A stretch of DNA of 64,000 nucleotides from Rhodococcus sp. SBT000017 (GCF_003688915.1 NZ_REFU01000001.1:1922001-1986000), one strand, 5' to 3'; counted from the first letter of the stretch, positions 51,084 through 63,380 are shown. Made by a program: numbers and translations. The notes: generated by a model from the sequence alone, not told the origin.

Positions 51084-52091
51084 ATGACCGCGTTGTTCTC
51101 AGTCGACCCGTCCACCGCTCGCTCTCCCGCACTGCCCACCCCCTGTGGGCCGATCTCCGAGGCCGTCACTCGGTCCCTGACCGCAGGTGAGCCCAACGGG
51201 ACTGCAATCGTGGCGACGCCGACCGAGGTCGATCCCACGTCACGAGACGTGCAACTGTCGCTTCTGATCTGTTACGAACTGCACTACCGCGGGTTCGAAG
51301 GTGTCTCCGACGCCTGGGAGTGGGACCCCGAACTCCTCCGACTACGAGCAGCGCTCGAGTCTGCGTTTCTGACGTACGTACGCGAGAACGTGGAACCCGG
51401 CACCGACGCGGTGGCCGAGATGGACGCGCTGTCCGTCGAGGCGACCTCGGGAACCGGCCCGTCGTGGTTCCTGCGCGACGAGGGGTCATGGGAGCAGATG
51501 TGCGAGTACTTCGTGCACCGCTCCGTCTATCACCTCAAGGAAGCCGATCCGCACGCCTGGGCCATCCCCCGGTTGACAGGTCAGACCAAAGCTTCTTATG
51601 TGGCAGTCGAATTCGATGAGTACGGCGGCGGCAAAGGCGATCGCCTGCACCAGCATCTGTGGGCCGAATCGATGGTGGCCGCAAATCTCGATGCGTCGTA
51701 CCTCGGCTACGTCGATCGCGTCCCGGCGCAGACCTTGGCCTGGGTCAATCTCATGTCCTTGTTCGGTTTGCACCGAGGACTGCGCGGTGCCACCGTTGGC
51801 CACCTGGCGGCAACCGAGATCACCTCGTCGCCCGGCTCCCAGCGCTACGTGCAGGGACTGCAAAGGCTCGATGCCCCTGCTGCATGCATTGCGTTCTACG
51901 CCGAGCACGTCGAGGCCGACGCCGTACACGAGCAGGTGCTGCGTCACGATGTGGTCGGCACTCTTCTTCGCCACGAGCCCGAACTCGAGGCAGATGTGGT
52001 GTTCGGAATGCGTGCACTGGACTTCGTCGAGAACGAACTCGCCGACCACGTGATGAAGCGATGGTCTGCCGGTCAGTCCTCGTTGGACTGA
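51084..52091 (+). CDS. Iron-containing redox enzyme, haem-oxygenase-like fold
   Basis: A 335-aa helical protein of the haem-oxygenase-like/TenA-like superfamily. LLICYELHYRGFEG, QMCEYFVHRSVYHLKEADPH, AVEFDEYGGG followed by LHQHLWAESM, and EHVEADAVHEQVLRHDVVG contribute His/Glu/Asp residues in the spacing of non-haem di-iron oxygenases (HDO type). EHVEADxxHE is a strong di-metal signature. The reaction is unknown. A stress-type promoter precedes it. Its 3' end overlaps the convergent CDGSH gene by 19 nt. Confidence 0.72.
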   Translation: MTALFSVDPSTARSPALPTPCGPISEAVTRSLTAGEPNGTAIVATPTEVDPTSRDVQLSLLICYELHYRGFEGVSDAWEWDPELLRLRAALESAFLTYVRENVEPGTDAVAEMDALSVEATSGTGPSWFLRDEGSWEQMCEYFVHRSVYHLKEADPHAWAIPRLTGQTKASYVAVEFDEYGGGKGDRLHQHLWAESMVAANLDASYLGYVDRVPAQTLAWVNLMSLFGLHRGLRGATVGHLAATEITSSPGSQRYVQGLQRLDAPAACIAFYAEHVEADAVHEQVLRHDVVGTLLRHEPELEADVVFGMRALDFVENELADHVMKRWSAGQSSLD

Positions 52092-52261
52092 GAAGGTCGT
52101 TTCTTCGCGCGGTGGCTCGTGTCGCACAGTGGATAGTTCTTGCTACGCCGACACGTGCACACCGCGACGACGAAGCGATCCGATTCCACTCGCGTACCGT
52201 CGTCGAGTTCGATGTTCACCGGTCCGTCGATCAGCATCGGTCCGCCGCGCACGATTCTCAC
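52073..52261 (-). CDS. CDGSH iron-sulfur domain protein
   Basis: A protein of about 62 aa with CTCRRSKNYPLCDTSH, the C-x-C-x2-S-x3-P-x-C-D-x2-H ligand set of CDGSH (MitoNEET-like) 2Fe-2S proteins, with three Cys and one His. The lead RIVRGGPMLIDGPVNIEL is the usual N-terminal strand of short bacterial members. The start is uncertain: GTG 52261 fits family length; GTG 52300 would overlap the methyltransferase stop. It sits just downstream of the HemK-like gene. Role is probably electron transfer or cluster sensing. Confidence 0.78.
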   Translation of the reverse strand: MRIVRGGPMLIDGPVNIELDDGTRVESDRFVVAVCTCRRSKNYPLCDTSHRAKKRPSQSNED

Positions 52262-52283
52262 CGTTGTGCGCGCAGATGCCGAG

Positions 52284-52970
52284 TCATCGCCTGTCGCCAC
52301 GAACAACCACCAACTCCTCTGTTCGACGACCCGGAGCCAGTACTCCACGAGCTTCGAGCCACTGTGCGCGACGGTGCATCACGGGCCCGAAATCGATGGT
52401 GCGCCTGCTGACCTCCGTCACCGACAATCCGTTGTCGGACAGCATGCCCACGGTGCGTCGAGGTCCGGAGAACTCCGAGTGGACGACGAGCAGCACCCCG
52501 CCGGGAGCCAGCAAGGAGGCAGCGGCTCGGCAGAGTGGATCGAGCACCATCCGGCCGTCCTCGCCTGCGTCCCAGGCTCGGTGCAGCCCCATTCCGGTCG
52601 GCATCATCTCGGACGGAACGTACGGTGGATTGCAGAGCACCACGTCGAACGATTCGAGTTCGGCCGCCTCTGCCAAGGATCCCACTCTGACGTCCACCTC
52701 GACCCCTACCGAGCGCGCGTTGCGCTGGGCGCAGTCCACTGCGCGGGGCGCGATGTCGAACGCCACCACCTCACGCGCGCCCAACAGTGCAGCGGTGATG
52801 GCAACAGCACCACTTCCGGTGCACATGTCCAGTACTCGCGCGCCGGGAACGATGCCCGTCGTGGCGGCGATGTCGCACAGCAGAAGCGAATCCTCCTGCG
52901 GTTCGTACACTCCGGGATCGGCGTGCACGGAGGTCAGGGTTCGAACGTAATCGGATTCGGCTGTCGTCAT
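52284..52970 (-). CDS. HemK-like protein N5-glutamine methyltransferase
   Basis: A 228-aa class I methyltransferase. SAM motif I is ARVLDMCTGSGAVAITAALL and the catalytic NPPY motif is VLCNPPYVPSE, the signature of N5-glutamine methyltransferases acting on release factors or other GGQ proteins. It lacks the N-terminal helical domain of PrmC, as do HemK2-type members. The ATG at 52970 has GGGAGG 7-8 nt upstream; one 15 nt earlier is less likely. The CDGSH gene follows. Confidence 0.8.
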   Translation of the reverse strand: MTTAESDYVRTLTSVHADPGVYEPQEDSLLLCDIAATTGIVPGARVLDMCTGSGAVAITAALLGAREVVAFDIAPRAVDCAQRNARSVGVEVDVRVGSLAEAAELESFDVVLCNPPYVPSEMMPTGMGLHRAWDAGEDGRMVLDPLCRAAASLLAPGGVLLVVHSEFSGPRRTVGMLSDNGLSVTEVSRRTIDFGPVMHRRAQWLEARGVLAPGRRTEELVVVRGDRR

Positions 52971-53172
52971 CGGCGTGCCTCCCACGGTGTAGCGATCGTT
53001 CTCGTATTCCCGTCGGACCCGCAGTCAAACCCGTTGCCGTTTCGAGGCTTACGAACACCCCACCCCGGGTAGTCCATCCAAGCGTGGTTGAGGAGTAGCC
53101 CGCAATCCCCGTATGTCGACTGTCGACTCCCCGTGCGCCGGGCGAGGAGTTCGGCTGCTCAGGAGTGTGTTC

Positions 53173-53595
53173 ATGATCGTCGTACCGTCCATTTCGTCCC
53201 CGCTCGTGGAAGTGATTCCGTCACTGATCGACTCGCAGAGCCTCGTCAGCGAGATGACTCTGTCGGTCGACGAGAGCGCAGGCGCCGACATCGTCGTACG
53301 AGTGATCGGCACGATCGGAGACTCGGACGTCCCTGTTCTGACCGAAACCCTCGGTGAGGCCGCCGAGCGCGGGCGAGCGTTGATCCTCGACCTGTCGTCG
53401 GTGGCAGGCGTCGCCGCAGGTGTCCACTCCGTGCTCGACGCCACCGCCATCCGACTGGGACGCTGGAATCAGCGGCTCGCCGTGGTGCTTTCACCGGCTC
53501 TGCAGCAGTCCGGCATCGACCTCGTACCGGAACGCGTAGAGGTGCGTTCATCGACGACCGAGTCCGTGATCGCGCCGACAGCAGACACCCGGTGA
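53173..53595 (+). CDS. STAS-domain protein (anti-sigma factor antagonist-like)
   Basis: A 140-aa protein. DIVVRVIGTIGDSDVPVLTE, then RGRALILDLSSVAGVAAGVH and RLAVVLSPALQQSGIDL follow the beta-alpha pattern of STAS domains. The usual DSSG phosphorylation-loop motif is not clear; SSVAGVAAG stands in that place. It could bind a partner without being phosphorylated. The ATG at 53173 has AGGAG 7 nt upstream. It precedes an SQR-like oxidoreductase gene by 50 nt in the same direction, so they may be co-transcribed. Confidence 0.62.
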   Translation: MIVVPSISSPLVEVIPSLIDSQSLVSEMTLSVDESAGADIVVRVIGTIGDSDVPVLTETLGEAAERGRALILDLSSVAGVAAGVHSVLDATAIRLGRWNQRLAVVLSPALQQSGIDLVPERVEVRSSTTESVIAPTADTR

Positions 53596-53645
53596 TCCGT
53601 TCGGTGACGGCGAGGGCACCCGTCGATGCGCGAAAGGTGTTGTAA

Positions 53646-54845
53646 GTGACCACCCCGAACACGACCTACGACGTGCTCGTCGTCGGCGGAGGCAACGCAG
53701 GCATCAGCGCGGCAGCGCGACTGCTGAAGAAGGGCATCTCCGACGTCGCGGTCATCGAGCCCAAGCAGGTGCACACCTATCGCCCACTGCTGTCGTACGT
53801 GGGCTCCGGTCAGGCGGCGCTGACCGAGGCCGAGCGTACCCAGCGTTCGGTGATTCCGACCGGATGCGTCTGGCTCGAAGACTCGGCGGTTGCGATCGAC
53901 CCGGTGAATCGTCTGGTGCGATGTGCCTCGGGCGCGGAATACGGCTACCGCGACCTGGTGCTCGGTCAGGGCCTCGTCGTCGACACCGACGCGCTGCCCG
54001 GAGTGCGGGCTGCGCTCCGATCCCCCACTGTCACCAGCAATTACCTCGACCGAGCCGAACGCACCTGGCAACTGGTACGCGATCTACCCGCCCACAGCAG
54101 TGCGGTGTTCACCGTGCCGCGCCCACCGGTCGGCTGCACCGGCACCACGCTCAAGCCGTTGTTCCTCGCCGCAGACCACTGGACCCGCACCGGCCGCATG
54201 CCGGGAATCGACATCACGCTGGTGGTGGATCGACCTCGACTGATGGGTGTGCCGGAGCTCGACGCCATCGTCGTCGGGCGACTACGCGAGCTCGGCGTGC
54301 GAATCCTCGCCCGCACCGCGGTGACGGCACTGCACCCGGAGAGCGGACACATCACCGTCACGGACCACGACGGCGTCGACGAGCGCATCGGCTACGACAT
54401 GCTGCACCTCGTACCGCCGTTCCGCGGTCCGACGTGGCTGGAGGAATCGAACCTGACCGGTTCTGCGCCGCACGGTGTCGTCGACATCGACGGCAAAACT
54501 CTGCGCCACCGGGTGTATCCGGAGGTCTGGGCCGCGGGTGACGGCGCAGCCATCGACACCGACTCCTCGGGTGGCGCACTGCGCAAGCAGATTTCGATTC
54601 TCGTCGACAATCTGATCGCAGCGCGCAGCGGGCAACCGTTGTCGGAGTACGACGGCTACACCGTCGCCCCCATCGCGGTCGGCGCACACAGCTTGATCGC
54701 CGCCGAGTTCGACCGCACCGGAACCCTGACGCCGTCGCTGCCGTCGTTCCTCGATCCGCTGAAGCCGAGGCGCGCCGCCTGGGCGTTCGACCGATACGGG
54801 CTACCGCTGTCCTACTGGAACATGATTCTCGCCGGCCGACTCTGA
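53646..54845 (+). CDS. SQR-like FAD/NAD(P)-dependent oxidoreductase
   Basis: A 399-aa flavoprotein: FAD fold YDVLVVGGGNAGISAAARLL, PKQVHTYRPLLSYVGSGQAA, VGCTGTTLKPLFLAADH, and the C-terminal second FAD motif VYPEVWAAGDGAAID. The layout resembles sulfide:quinone oxidoreductase, which moves electrons from sulfide to quinone; Cys residues in IPTGC, VRCASG and VGCTG could be redox active. NADH dehydrogenase-like activity is an alternative. GTG start with AAAGG upstream. The last 45 nt overlap the convergent glutaminase gene. Confidence 0.72.
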   Translation: MTTPNTTYDVLVVGGGNAGISAAARLLKKGISDVAVIEPKQVHTYRPLLSYVGSGQAALTEAERTQRSVIPTGCVWLEDSAVAIDPVNRLVRCASGAEYGYRDLVLGQGLVVDTDALPGVRAALRSPTVTSNYLDRAERTWQLVRDLPAHSSAVFTVPRPPVGCTGTTLKPLFLAADHWTRTGRMPGIDITLVVDRPRLMGVPELDAIVVGRLRELGVRILARTAVTALHPESGHITVTDHDGVDERIGYDMLHLVPPFRGPTWLEESNLTGSAPHGVVDIDGKTLRHRVYPEVWAAGDGAAIDTDSSGGALRKQISILVDNLIAARSGQPLSEYDGYTVAPIAVGAHSLIAAEFDRTGTLTPSLPSFLDPLKPRRAAWAFDRYGLPLSYWNMILAGRL

Positions 54846-56048
54846 CCCGTCGGGCGACTCCATGAACCCGTCGGGGTCGTGGACGACGACCCGGTGACCG
54901 TCGTCCTCCAGGGCGCGAAACGCATCGCGCAAGAGCCGTCGAGCCGCGCCGTCGATTGCACGTACCTCGCTGAAGTCGACCTTTGTGCAAGTGTTTTCAC
55001 CGAAACCGTCGACCAACCGAGCCGTGACCGCCTCTGCACCCGCGAACCGAAGATCGCCCTGCAGCTCCACGGTGGCCACGCCGTCCTCCTCGGTCACGCT
55101 ACGGATCGCCGATTCACCGCTGGGCGCGACATGCATCATGTGCAGACCCAGATCGCGCGACAGCCTCTCGAACACCGCCACCCCACGCACACTGTTGCCG
55201 TGCTCGTTCAGCCTCGGCGACAGCACGGCAATCCCCACCTGACCCGGCAATACACCGATGACCGCCCCGGCAACCCCGCTCTTGGCGGGTATCCCCACGG
55301 TCGCGAGCCAACTGCCACTGCCGTCGTACATTCCACAGGTCGCCATGACCGCCAGTACGTGGCGATCGATCGCCGGGTCGAGTACCTGTTCGCCCGTCTG
55401 GGGATCTTTCCCGCCGTTCGCCAGCACCGCGGCGATCCGGGCCAGGTCGTTGCAGGTCACGGTCACCGCGCACTGCCGGGCATAACCGTCGACGACATCG
55501 GCGGGCTCGGCTCCGAGGTGGCCGACCGACTTCAGTAAGTGTGCGATCGCGGTGTTCCGGTCGTCGGATTCCAGTTCGGCCTCGTACACCTGACGGTCGA
55601 CGGAGAGTTCGCGGCCGGCCATCCTGCTCAGAAGGTCCGTCATCCGCCCCGCCCGCTCTTCGCTCCCGTGGCCTCGAATCATCGAATGCACCGCCAGTGC
55701 ACCGGCATTGATCAACGGGTTCCGCGGCCGTCCGGTCTCCGCTTCCAGGGATATCTCGTTGAACGAGTCGCCCGACGGTTCGACGTCGACGGCCTCGAGC
55801 ACCGCTTCGATGCCGTTGTCCTCGATGGCGAGCGCATACGCGAGCGCTTTGGCTATCGATTGGATCGAGAATTCGGTGTCGGTATCGCCCGCTCCGTGCA
55901 GCGAACCCCCGACGGTGGCCAGGGCGACTGCAAACGTGTCGGGATCCGCCGAGGCCACCACCGGGTTGCCCTCGGTCACCGTCCCGCCGTCGAACGCTCG
56001 ACAGTCCTCCAACACGGAAGCCAGGTATTCGGGAACAGGCGATCTCAT
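54801..56048 (-). CDS. glsA: Glutaminase A fused to a C-terminal STAS domain
   Basis: A 415-aa protein. Residues 1-305 are a serine-dependent glutaminase with the SxxK motif FSIQSIAKAL (Ser64, Lys67), plus NAGALAVHSMI, ESDDRNTAIAHLL and SGVAGAVIGVLPG. Residues about 325-405 form a STAS domain (GVATVELQGDLRFAGAEAVT, KVDFSEVRAIDGAARRLLRD), a known extension of actinobacterial GlsA. It converts glutamine to glutamate plus ammonia and the STAS part likely regulates assembly. It converges on the SQR-like gene with a 45-nt overlap. Confidence 0.88.
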   Translation of the reverse strand: MRSPVPEYLASVLEDCRAFDGGTVTEGNPVVASADPDTFAVALATVGGSLHGAGDTDTEFSIQSIAKALAYALAIEDNGIEAVLEAVDVEPSGDSFNEISLEAETGRPRNPLINAGALAVHSMIRGHGSEERAGRMTDLLSRMAGRELSVDRQVYEAELESDDRNTAIAHLLKSVGHLGAEPADVVDGYARQCAVTVTCNDLARIAAVLANGGKDPQTGEQVLDPAIDRHVLAVMATCGMYDGSGSWLATVGIPAKSGVAGAVIGVLPGQVGIAVLSPRLNEHGNSVRGVAVFERLSRDLGLHMMHVAPSGESAIRSVTEEDGVATVELQGDLRFAGAEAVTARLVDGFGENTCTKVDFSEVRAIDGAARRLLRDAFRALEDDGHRVVVHDPDGFMESPDGSESAGENHVPVGQR

Positions 56049-56162
56049 GTGTCCACGCTAGTCCTCGACGAGGAGGTCTTGACACCACAGCTGTGCTGCC
56101 GTTTACACTCCTGGTTCCTCAACCGTTGTGGAGCCCCCTCACGCGAAGATCGGATTCCTCAA

Positions 56163-57161
56163 GTGCGATTGCGACGCATGATCGCTGCCGACTCGGCAGA
56201 TCGTCTGGCCGTGTACGCACCCGAGTCGGGGGCGTGGGTCGATCTCGACGCCGCCGTGTCGACGCTGGGTGCCGACGAAGCCCTACGCCCGCTCACCCGC
56301 ACTGTGCTCGGGTTTCTCGATGCCGGCGAACGCGCGCGCGACGCGGCGTCGGCAGTGGTGCAGCGTGCGGTGTCCGAGGGAGTCGCGGTGATCGAGCGAC
56401 CGGCACCGACGCTGCCGGTGATCCCGGCGTCGCTTCGCTGCTTCCTCGGCTGGGAGGCACACTGGGATCTGGCTGCGCACAACCTGGTTCGCCGCAACCT
56501 CCCGAAAGCCGTCCCCTTCATCCGCAGTTTCGAAGCCGTCACTCGATCGACGTTTCCTGCGCTCCGTCCTGGGCCGGGATTCGACGACCATCCGGTCTAC
56601 TACACCGGCAATCACCTCACCGTCGTCGCCGACGAAGCTCCGGTCGAGTGGCCGTCCTACAGCCGGGTACTGGATTTCGAGCTCGAGTTCGGAGCCGTGG
56701 TGACCAGGCCCGTCCGCGACGTATCCGAGCGAGAGGCCACCGCTGCGATCGGCGGGTACGTGGTGTTCGACGACATCAGTGCCCGCGACACCCAATGGGA
56801 GGAGCAGCGCCGCACCCCGTTCGGCCCGGTGGTCAAGACCAAGACCTTCGCCAGCTCCATGGGAGCCGACATCGTCACCGCCGACGAGGTGGTGCCGCAT
56901 CTGGACTCGTTGACGGCCAGCGTCACGGTCAACGACGAAGTGTGGTCGACGACCGGCACCGCAGGCATGCGGTACTCGGTCGGCGAATCGCTCGCGTACG
57001 CCTGTCGCGGCGAAAACGTCTACCCCGGTGAGCTGTTGACCTCCGGCACGCTCCCACGCGGTTGCGGCCTGGAACTCGACCGCTGGATCGCCCCGGGCGA
57101 TCGCGTCGAACTGAGCATCGAACGAATCGGTTCGGTCACCAATACGATCGGGACTCGCTGA
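56163..57161 (+). CDS. Fumarylacetoacetate hydrolase-family protein
   Basis: A 332-aa protein. The FAH catalytic domain spans about residues 90-332: RSFEAVTRSTFPALR, YYTGNHLTVVADEAPVEWPS, DFELEFGAVVTRPVRDVSER and YVVFDDISARDTQWEEQRRT, which supply Glu/Glu/Asp metal ligands, then FGPVVKTKTFASSMGADIVT and ENVYPGELLTSGTLPRGCGL. The family includes C-C bond hydrolases, oxaloacetate decarboxylases and acylpyruvases. The GTG at 56163 gives VRLRRMIAADSADRLAVY, the usual start; ATG 56178 is possible. The substrate cannot be named. Confidence 0.8.
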   Translation: MRLRRMIAADSADRLAVYAPESGAWVDLDAAVSTLGADEALRPLTRTVLGFLDAGERARDAASAVVQRAVSEGVAVIERPAPTLPVIPASLRCFLGWEAHWDLAAHNLVRRNLPKAVPFIRSFEAVTRSTFPALRPGPGFDDHPVYYTGNHLTVVADEAPVEWPSYSRVLDFELEFGAVVTRPVRDVSEREATAAIGGYVVFDDISARDTQWEEQRRTPFGPVVKTKTFASSMGADIVTADEVVPHLDSLTASVTVNDEVWSTTGTAGMRYSVGESLAYACRGENVYPGELLTSGTLPRGCGLELDRWIAPGDRVELSIERIGSVTNTIGTR

Positions 57162-57165
57162 CGAT

Positions 57166-57300
57166 TCAGCGCTCGATGTCGGACTTGTCGGTGGAGGCAT
57201 CCTGGAACATCTCCAGGAACGACCCGAACCCGGATGCTCCCTTGCGTGATTCGTCCATGTTGTGATCGACGGCTCCTGCCGCCCCCTCGTCGTGTGTCAT
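57166..57300 (-). CDS. Small hypothetical protein (44 aa)
   Basis: A short frame MTHDEGAAGAVDHNMDESRK ending FQDASTDKSDIER, acidic and probably amphipathic. Its codon third positions are mostly G/C. There is no convincing ribosome site, and the frame extends upstream to a GTG at 57351. It lies between the convergent FAH gene (4 nt away) and the katG 3' hairpin. No family is recognised. Confidence 0.4.
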   Translation of the reverse strand: MTHDEGAAGAVDHNMDESRKGASGFGSFLEMFQDASTDKSDIER

Positions 57301-57385
57301 GTCTTGTAGCTTGCCGCTCGCAAATTGCAGCGAGTCAGGGACCGAGGACACGAATTGGCAACGAAAGGTAACGGACCGATAACGA

Positions 57386-57441
57386 CGAACTCGAAGCTAT
57401 GGATGGATCGAGCACGGTTTCCATCCATAACTTCGAGTTCG
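57386..57441. terminator. 21-bp hairpin downstream of katG
   Basis: The arm at 57386-57406 (starting CGAACTCGAAG) is complementary to 57421-57441 (ending CTTCGAGTTCG) with one C/T mismatch that can be a G-U pair in RNA, around a 14-nt loop. It begins 11 nt after the katG stop. There is no T-tract in either direction, so it may be a stem-only terminator or an mRNA 3' stabiliser. Confidence 0.65.
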
Positions 57442-57451
57442 GTAGAGAAAA

Positions 57452-60191
<2,740 letters not shown>

Positions 60192-60194
60192 CAC

Positions 60195-60232
60195 AGTAAT
60201 ACTATCCTCCGCTTTTCTGGACAAAGTCAAGT
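60195..60232 (-). promoter_or_regulatory. furA promoter/operator region
   Basis: On the minus strand TAGTAT lies 7 nt before the furA ATG, and TTGACT lies about 20 nt further upstream. On the plus strand AGTAATACT (60195-60203) is a short palindrome over the -10 box. The AT-rich block in this GC-rich DNA is the likely FurA box. The spacing suggests a leaderless transcript. Confidence 0.45.
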
Positions 60233-60348
60233 ATGCAGCGGAATTCGTCGGATGTCGACCTCGACGTCGCACAACAGCGTCGTCACGGAGCAATCGCGAC
60301 TCCCACTGTTCGCTCTCCCGTCGCTCCCTCGTGGGATTCGACCCAGGA

Positions 60349-61090
<742 letters not shown>

Positions 61091-61114
61091 GGTGACTCCT
61101 GAGAAATTGTTGTG

Positions 61115-63268
61115 TCAGTGCGAAAAGCGGATGGAGGGCAGTACCGCGCGCAGCCATGCCGGCGACCACCAGGCACCGTGCCCGGTCAATCGCAACAGGA
61201 CGGGAAGCAGCACGAGTCGAACGAGGAACGCGTCGAGCAGTACAGCGACACCGAGGATGATGCCCATCTCCTTGGGTGGCAGCGGATCGGAGAGTGCGAA
61301 CGTGAAGAACACTGCCACCATCACCGCTGCTGCGGCAAAGATGACCCGCCCGGAGTGGGCCAACCCGTCGACCTGAGCAACCTTGGAGTCACCCGAGCGT
61401 TCGTAGTGTTCCTTGGCGGTGGCCAGCAGGAAGACCGTGTAGTCCATGGCGATGGCGAAGATCATCGCGAAGAAGAACACCGGGCCCCAGCCGTCCAGGA
61501 ATCCTTGCGGGGTGAAACCGAGCAGTGACGCCCCATGGCCGTCCTGGAAGATCAACTTGGCGACTCCGAAGGCCGCCGCGGTGGACAGCAGGCTCACCAG
61601 AGTGCCGAGCAGCGCGATCAGTGGGGCCTGCAGCGCCACCAGAAGCAGCACGAACCCGAGGACCAGGATGATCCCGACGACGATCGGCAGGTAGTCGTTC
61701 AGGGCCTGCTGGAGGTCCAGGTTCTCCGCGGGCGCTCCGCCGACGAGTGCCGAATCGGGCAGCGTGGATCGCAGATCGGCGAGAACGGTACTCATCGATT
61801 CGTCGGACGGATCCACCGACGGAATTGCCTGCAGCAGAGCAAATCCCGAACCGTCAGCGGCACTCTGCGGCGGAGTCACCATCGAGATCCCGTCGACTCC
61901 CGCAGCGACGGTCGCGGTCTCGACGGCATCGGCGTCGGGGACCACGATCTGCAGCGCTCCCGGCGCGCCCGGTCCGAACTGGGCCTGAACGAGTTCGTAG
62001 CCCTGCCGCACCGGTGCGTCCTCGGGCACCACCGCGATCGACGGCATCGCTACTTTCAAGCCGAGTACCGGAAGCGCCAGGGCGATCAGAATTCCCACGG
62101 AGACGACGGCGAACGGCCACGGGTGCTTGTGCAACAACTCGCCCCAGGCCGCGAACTTCGGGGATCGATGCTCCTGCCGCTTGGCGTACGGCAACGAGGC
62201 GGCATTGACCTTGGGCCCGAGCGCCCCCAATGCCGCAGGCAGCAGCGTCATGGTTGCCAGCAACACGAAGGCGACGGCCAGCATGATCCCGACAGCCATC
62301 GTGCGCACTGCAGGCGCGGGGACGAGCAGTACTGCGGACAGACTCACCAGCACCGTCAGCCCGGACAACACGACGGCTTTGCCTGCAGTGTCCATGGTTT
62401 CGGCCACTGCGGCCCGAGGGTCGGCGTTGCGCAACGCGTCGCGGAATCGAGCGACGATGAACAGCGCGTAGTCGATTCCGAGCGCGAGGGCGAACATCAT
62501 CGCGAAGTTCATGGCCCACACCGAAATCGGCGTGACACCGTTGAGCAGAACGAGACCACCAGCGGATGCGACGAGTCCGGCGACGGTGAGCAGCAGCGGC
62601 AATCCCGCGGCGACGAGCGATCCGAACGCAAGCACCATGATCGCCAATGTGACTGGCCACGAGAATAATTCGGCCTGGATCATCGCATCGTGGTTCGCCT
62701 TGTTGAAGTCCGACCACAGGGCCGACGAACCGGTGGGATACACCTCGATTCCGTCGGTCGAGAGCGCGGTCAACCGCTCCTTCACATCGTCGACGGCTTT
62801 GACCATCTCGTCGGTGGTGCCGTTCGCCCCGGCGATGACGATGCCGGTGCGGCCGTCCGGGCTGATCGTCATACCCGGTTGCGGCGCAACGACGTCCCCG
62901 AATCTGGTATCGCCGGTGAATACATCGGACACGTCGGCAATCACATCCTGAACAGCGGGATCGGTGATGGGTGCCGAGTCGGAGTGGACGACCACCTGCA
63001 CCGCCGCGGAGGAATTACCGCCGAAGTGCTGCTGGGCCAACTCTCGAACCTGTACGGATTCGGATCCGTTCGCCTGCCATCCCGCTCCGGCCAGCGACGA
63101 GAACACCGAGGGCGCAAACGAACCGAGGCCCACGAGCACGATGAGCCACACACCGAACACCCACCGCCGGTGAGTCACCATCGAGCCGCCCGCGCGGCCG
63201 AGCAGGCCCGGCTCGGCCTGAGGCCGATCATCAGGTGGGCGAAGAACTTCGGCGTCACGCAGCGACAT
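61115..63268 (-). CDS. MMPL-family RND transporter
   Basis: A 717-aa transporter of the MMPL/SSD superfamily with about 11-12 transmembrane helices. There are two large loops (about residues 60-190 and 400-530) and two helix bundles; FALALGIDYALFIVARFRDA and FAIAMDYTVFLLATAKEHYE contain the Asp-Tyr pairs of the proton relay. Such pumps export lipids, drugs or siderophores in Mycobacteriales. The ATG at 63268 has AGGAG 6 nt upstream. Being first in an operon with DUF302 and a CstR-like repressor suggests substrate or stress linked to sulfur or thiol chemistry. Confidence 0.87.
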   Translation of the reverse strand: MSLRDAEVLRPPDDRPQAEPGLLGRAGGSMVTHRRWVFGVWLIVLVGLGSFAPSVFSSLAGAGWQANGSESVQVRELAQQHFGGNSSAAVQVVVHSDSAPITDPAVQDVIADVSDVFTGDTRFGDVVAPQPGMTISPDGRTGIVIAGANGTTDEMVKAVDDVKERLTALSTDGIEVYPTGSSALWSDFNKANHDAMIQAELFSWPVTLAIMVLAFGSLVAAGLPLLLTVAGLVASAGGLVLLNGVTPISVWAMNFAMMFALALGIDYALFIVARFRDALRNADPRAAVAETMDTAGKAVVLSGLTVLVSLSAVLLVPAPAVRTMAVGIMLAVAFVLLATMTLLPAALGALGPKVNAASLPYAKRQEHRSPKFAAWGELLHKHPWPFAVVSVGILIALALPVLGLKVAMPSIAVVPEDAPVRQGYELVQAQFGPGAPGALQIVVPDADAVETATVAAGVDGISMVTPPQSAADGSGFALLQAIPSVDPSDESMSTVLADLRSTLPDSALVGGAPAENLDLQQALNDYLPIVVGIILVLGFVLLLVALQAPLIALLGTLVSLLSTAAAFGVAKLIFQDGHGASLLGFTPQGFLDGWGPVFFFAMIFAIAMDYTVFLLATAKEHYERSGDSKVAQVDGLAHSGRVIFAAAAVMVAVFFTFALSDPLPPKEMGIILGVAVLLDAFLVRLVLLPVLLRLTGHGAWWSPAWLRAVLPSIRFSH

Positions 63269-63277
63269 TGTGCTCCT

Positions 63278-63293
63278 ATACGGGTGGGGGTAT
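63278..63293. promoter_or_regulatory. CsoR-type operator, MMPL-proximal
   Basis: ATACGGGTGGGGGTAT is 16 bp with ATAC..GTAT ends like the two distal copies, but its left half is less C-rich. It lies 9 nt before the MMPL start and next to the ribosome site, so binding could block transcription or initiation. Confidence 0.5.
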
Positions 63294-63344
63294 CGAACGG
63301 GGCAGACGAAACCCTCGAACGAACGAACCTGCCCACCTTCGCAC

Positions 63345-63380
63345 ATACCCAGGGGGGTATGCAAGTACCCCTGGGGGTAT
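63345..63380. promoter_or_regulatory. Tandem CsoR-type operators upstream of MMPL
   Basis: ATACCCAGGGGGGTAT (63345-63360) and GTACCCCTGGGGGTAT (63365-63380) are two 16-bp near-palindromes 4 nt apart, followed by a third half-like CAGGGGTAC (63386-63394). They match the C-tract/G-tract operator shape found before the CstR-like gene. Confidence 0.7.

Noticed and set aside
53039..53072. SigB/SigF-type promoter before the STAS gene
   Set aside because: GTTT and GGGTAG are present but 24 nt apart, beyond the usual 14-17 nt spacing.
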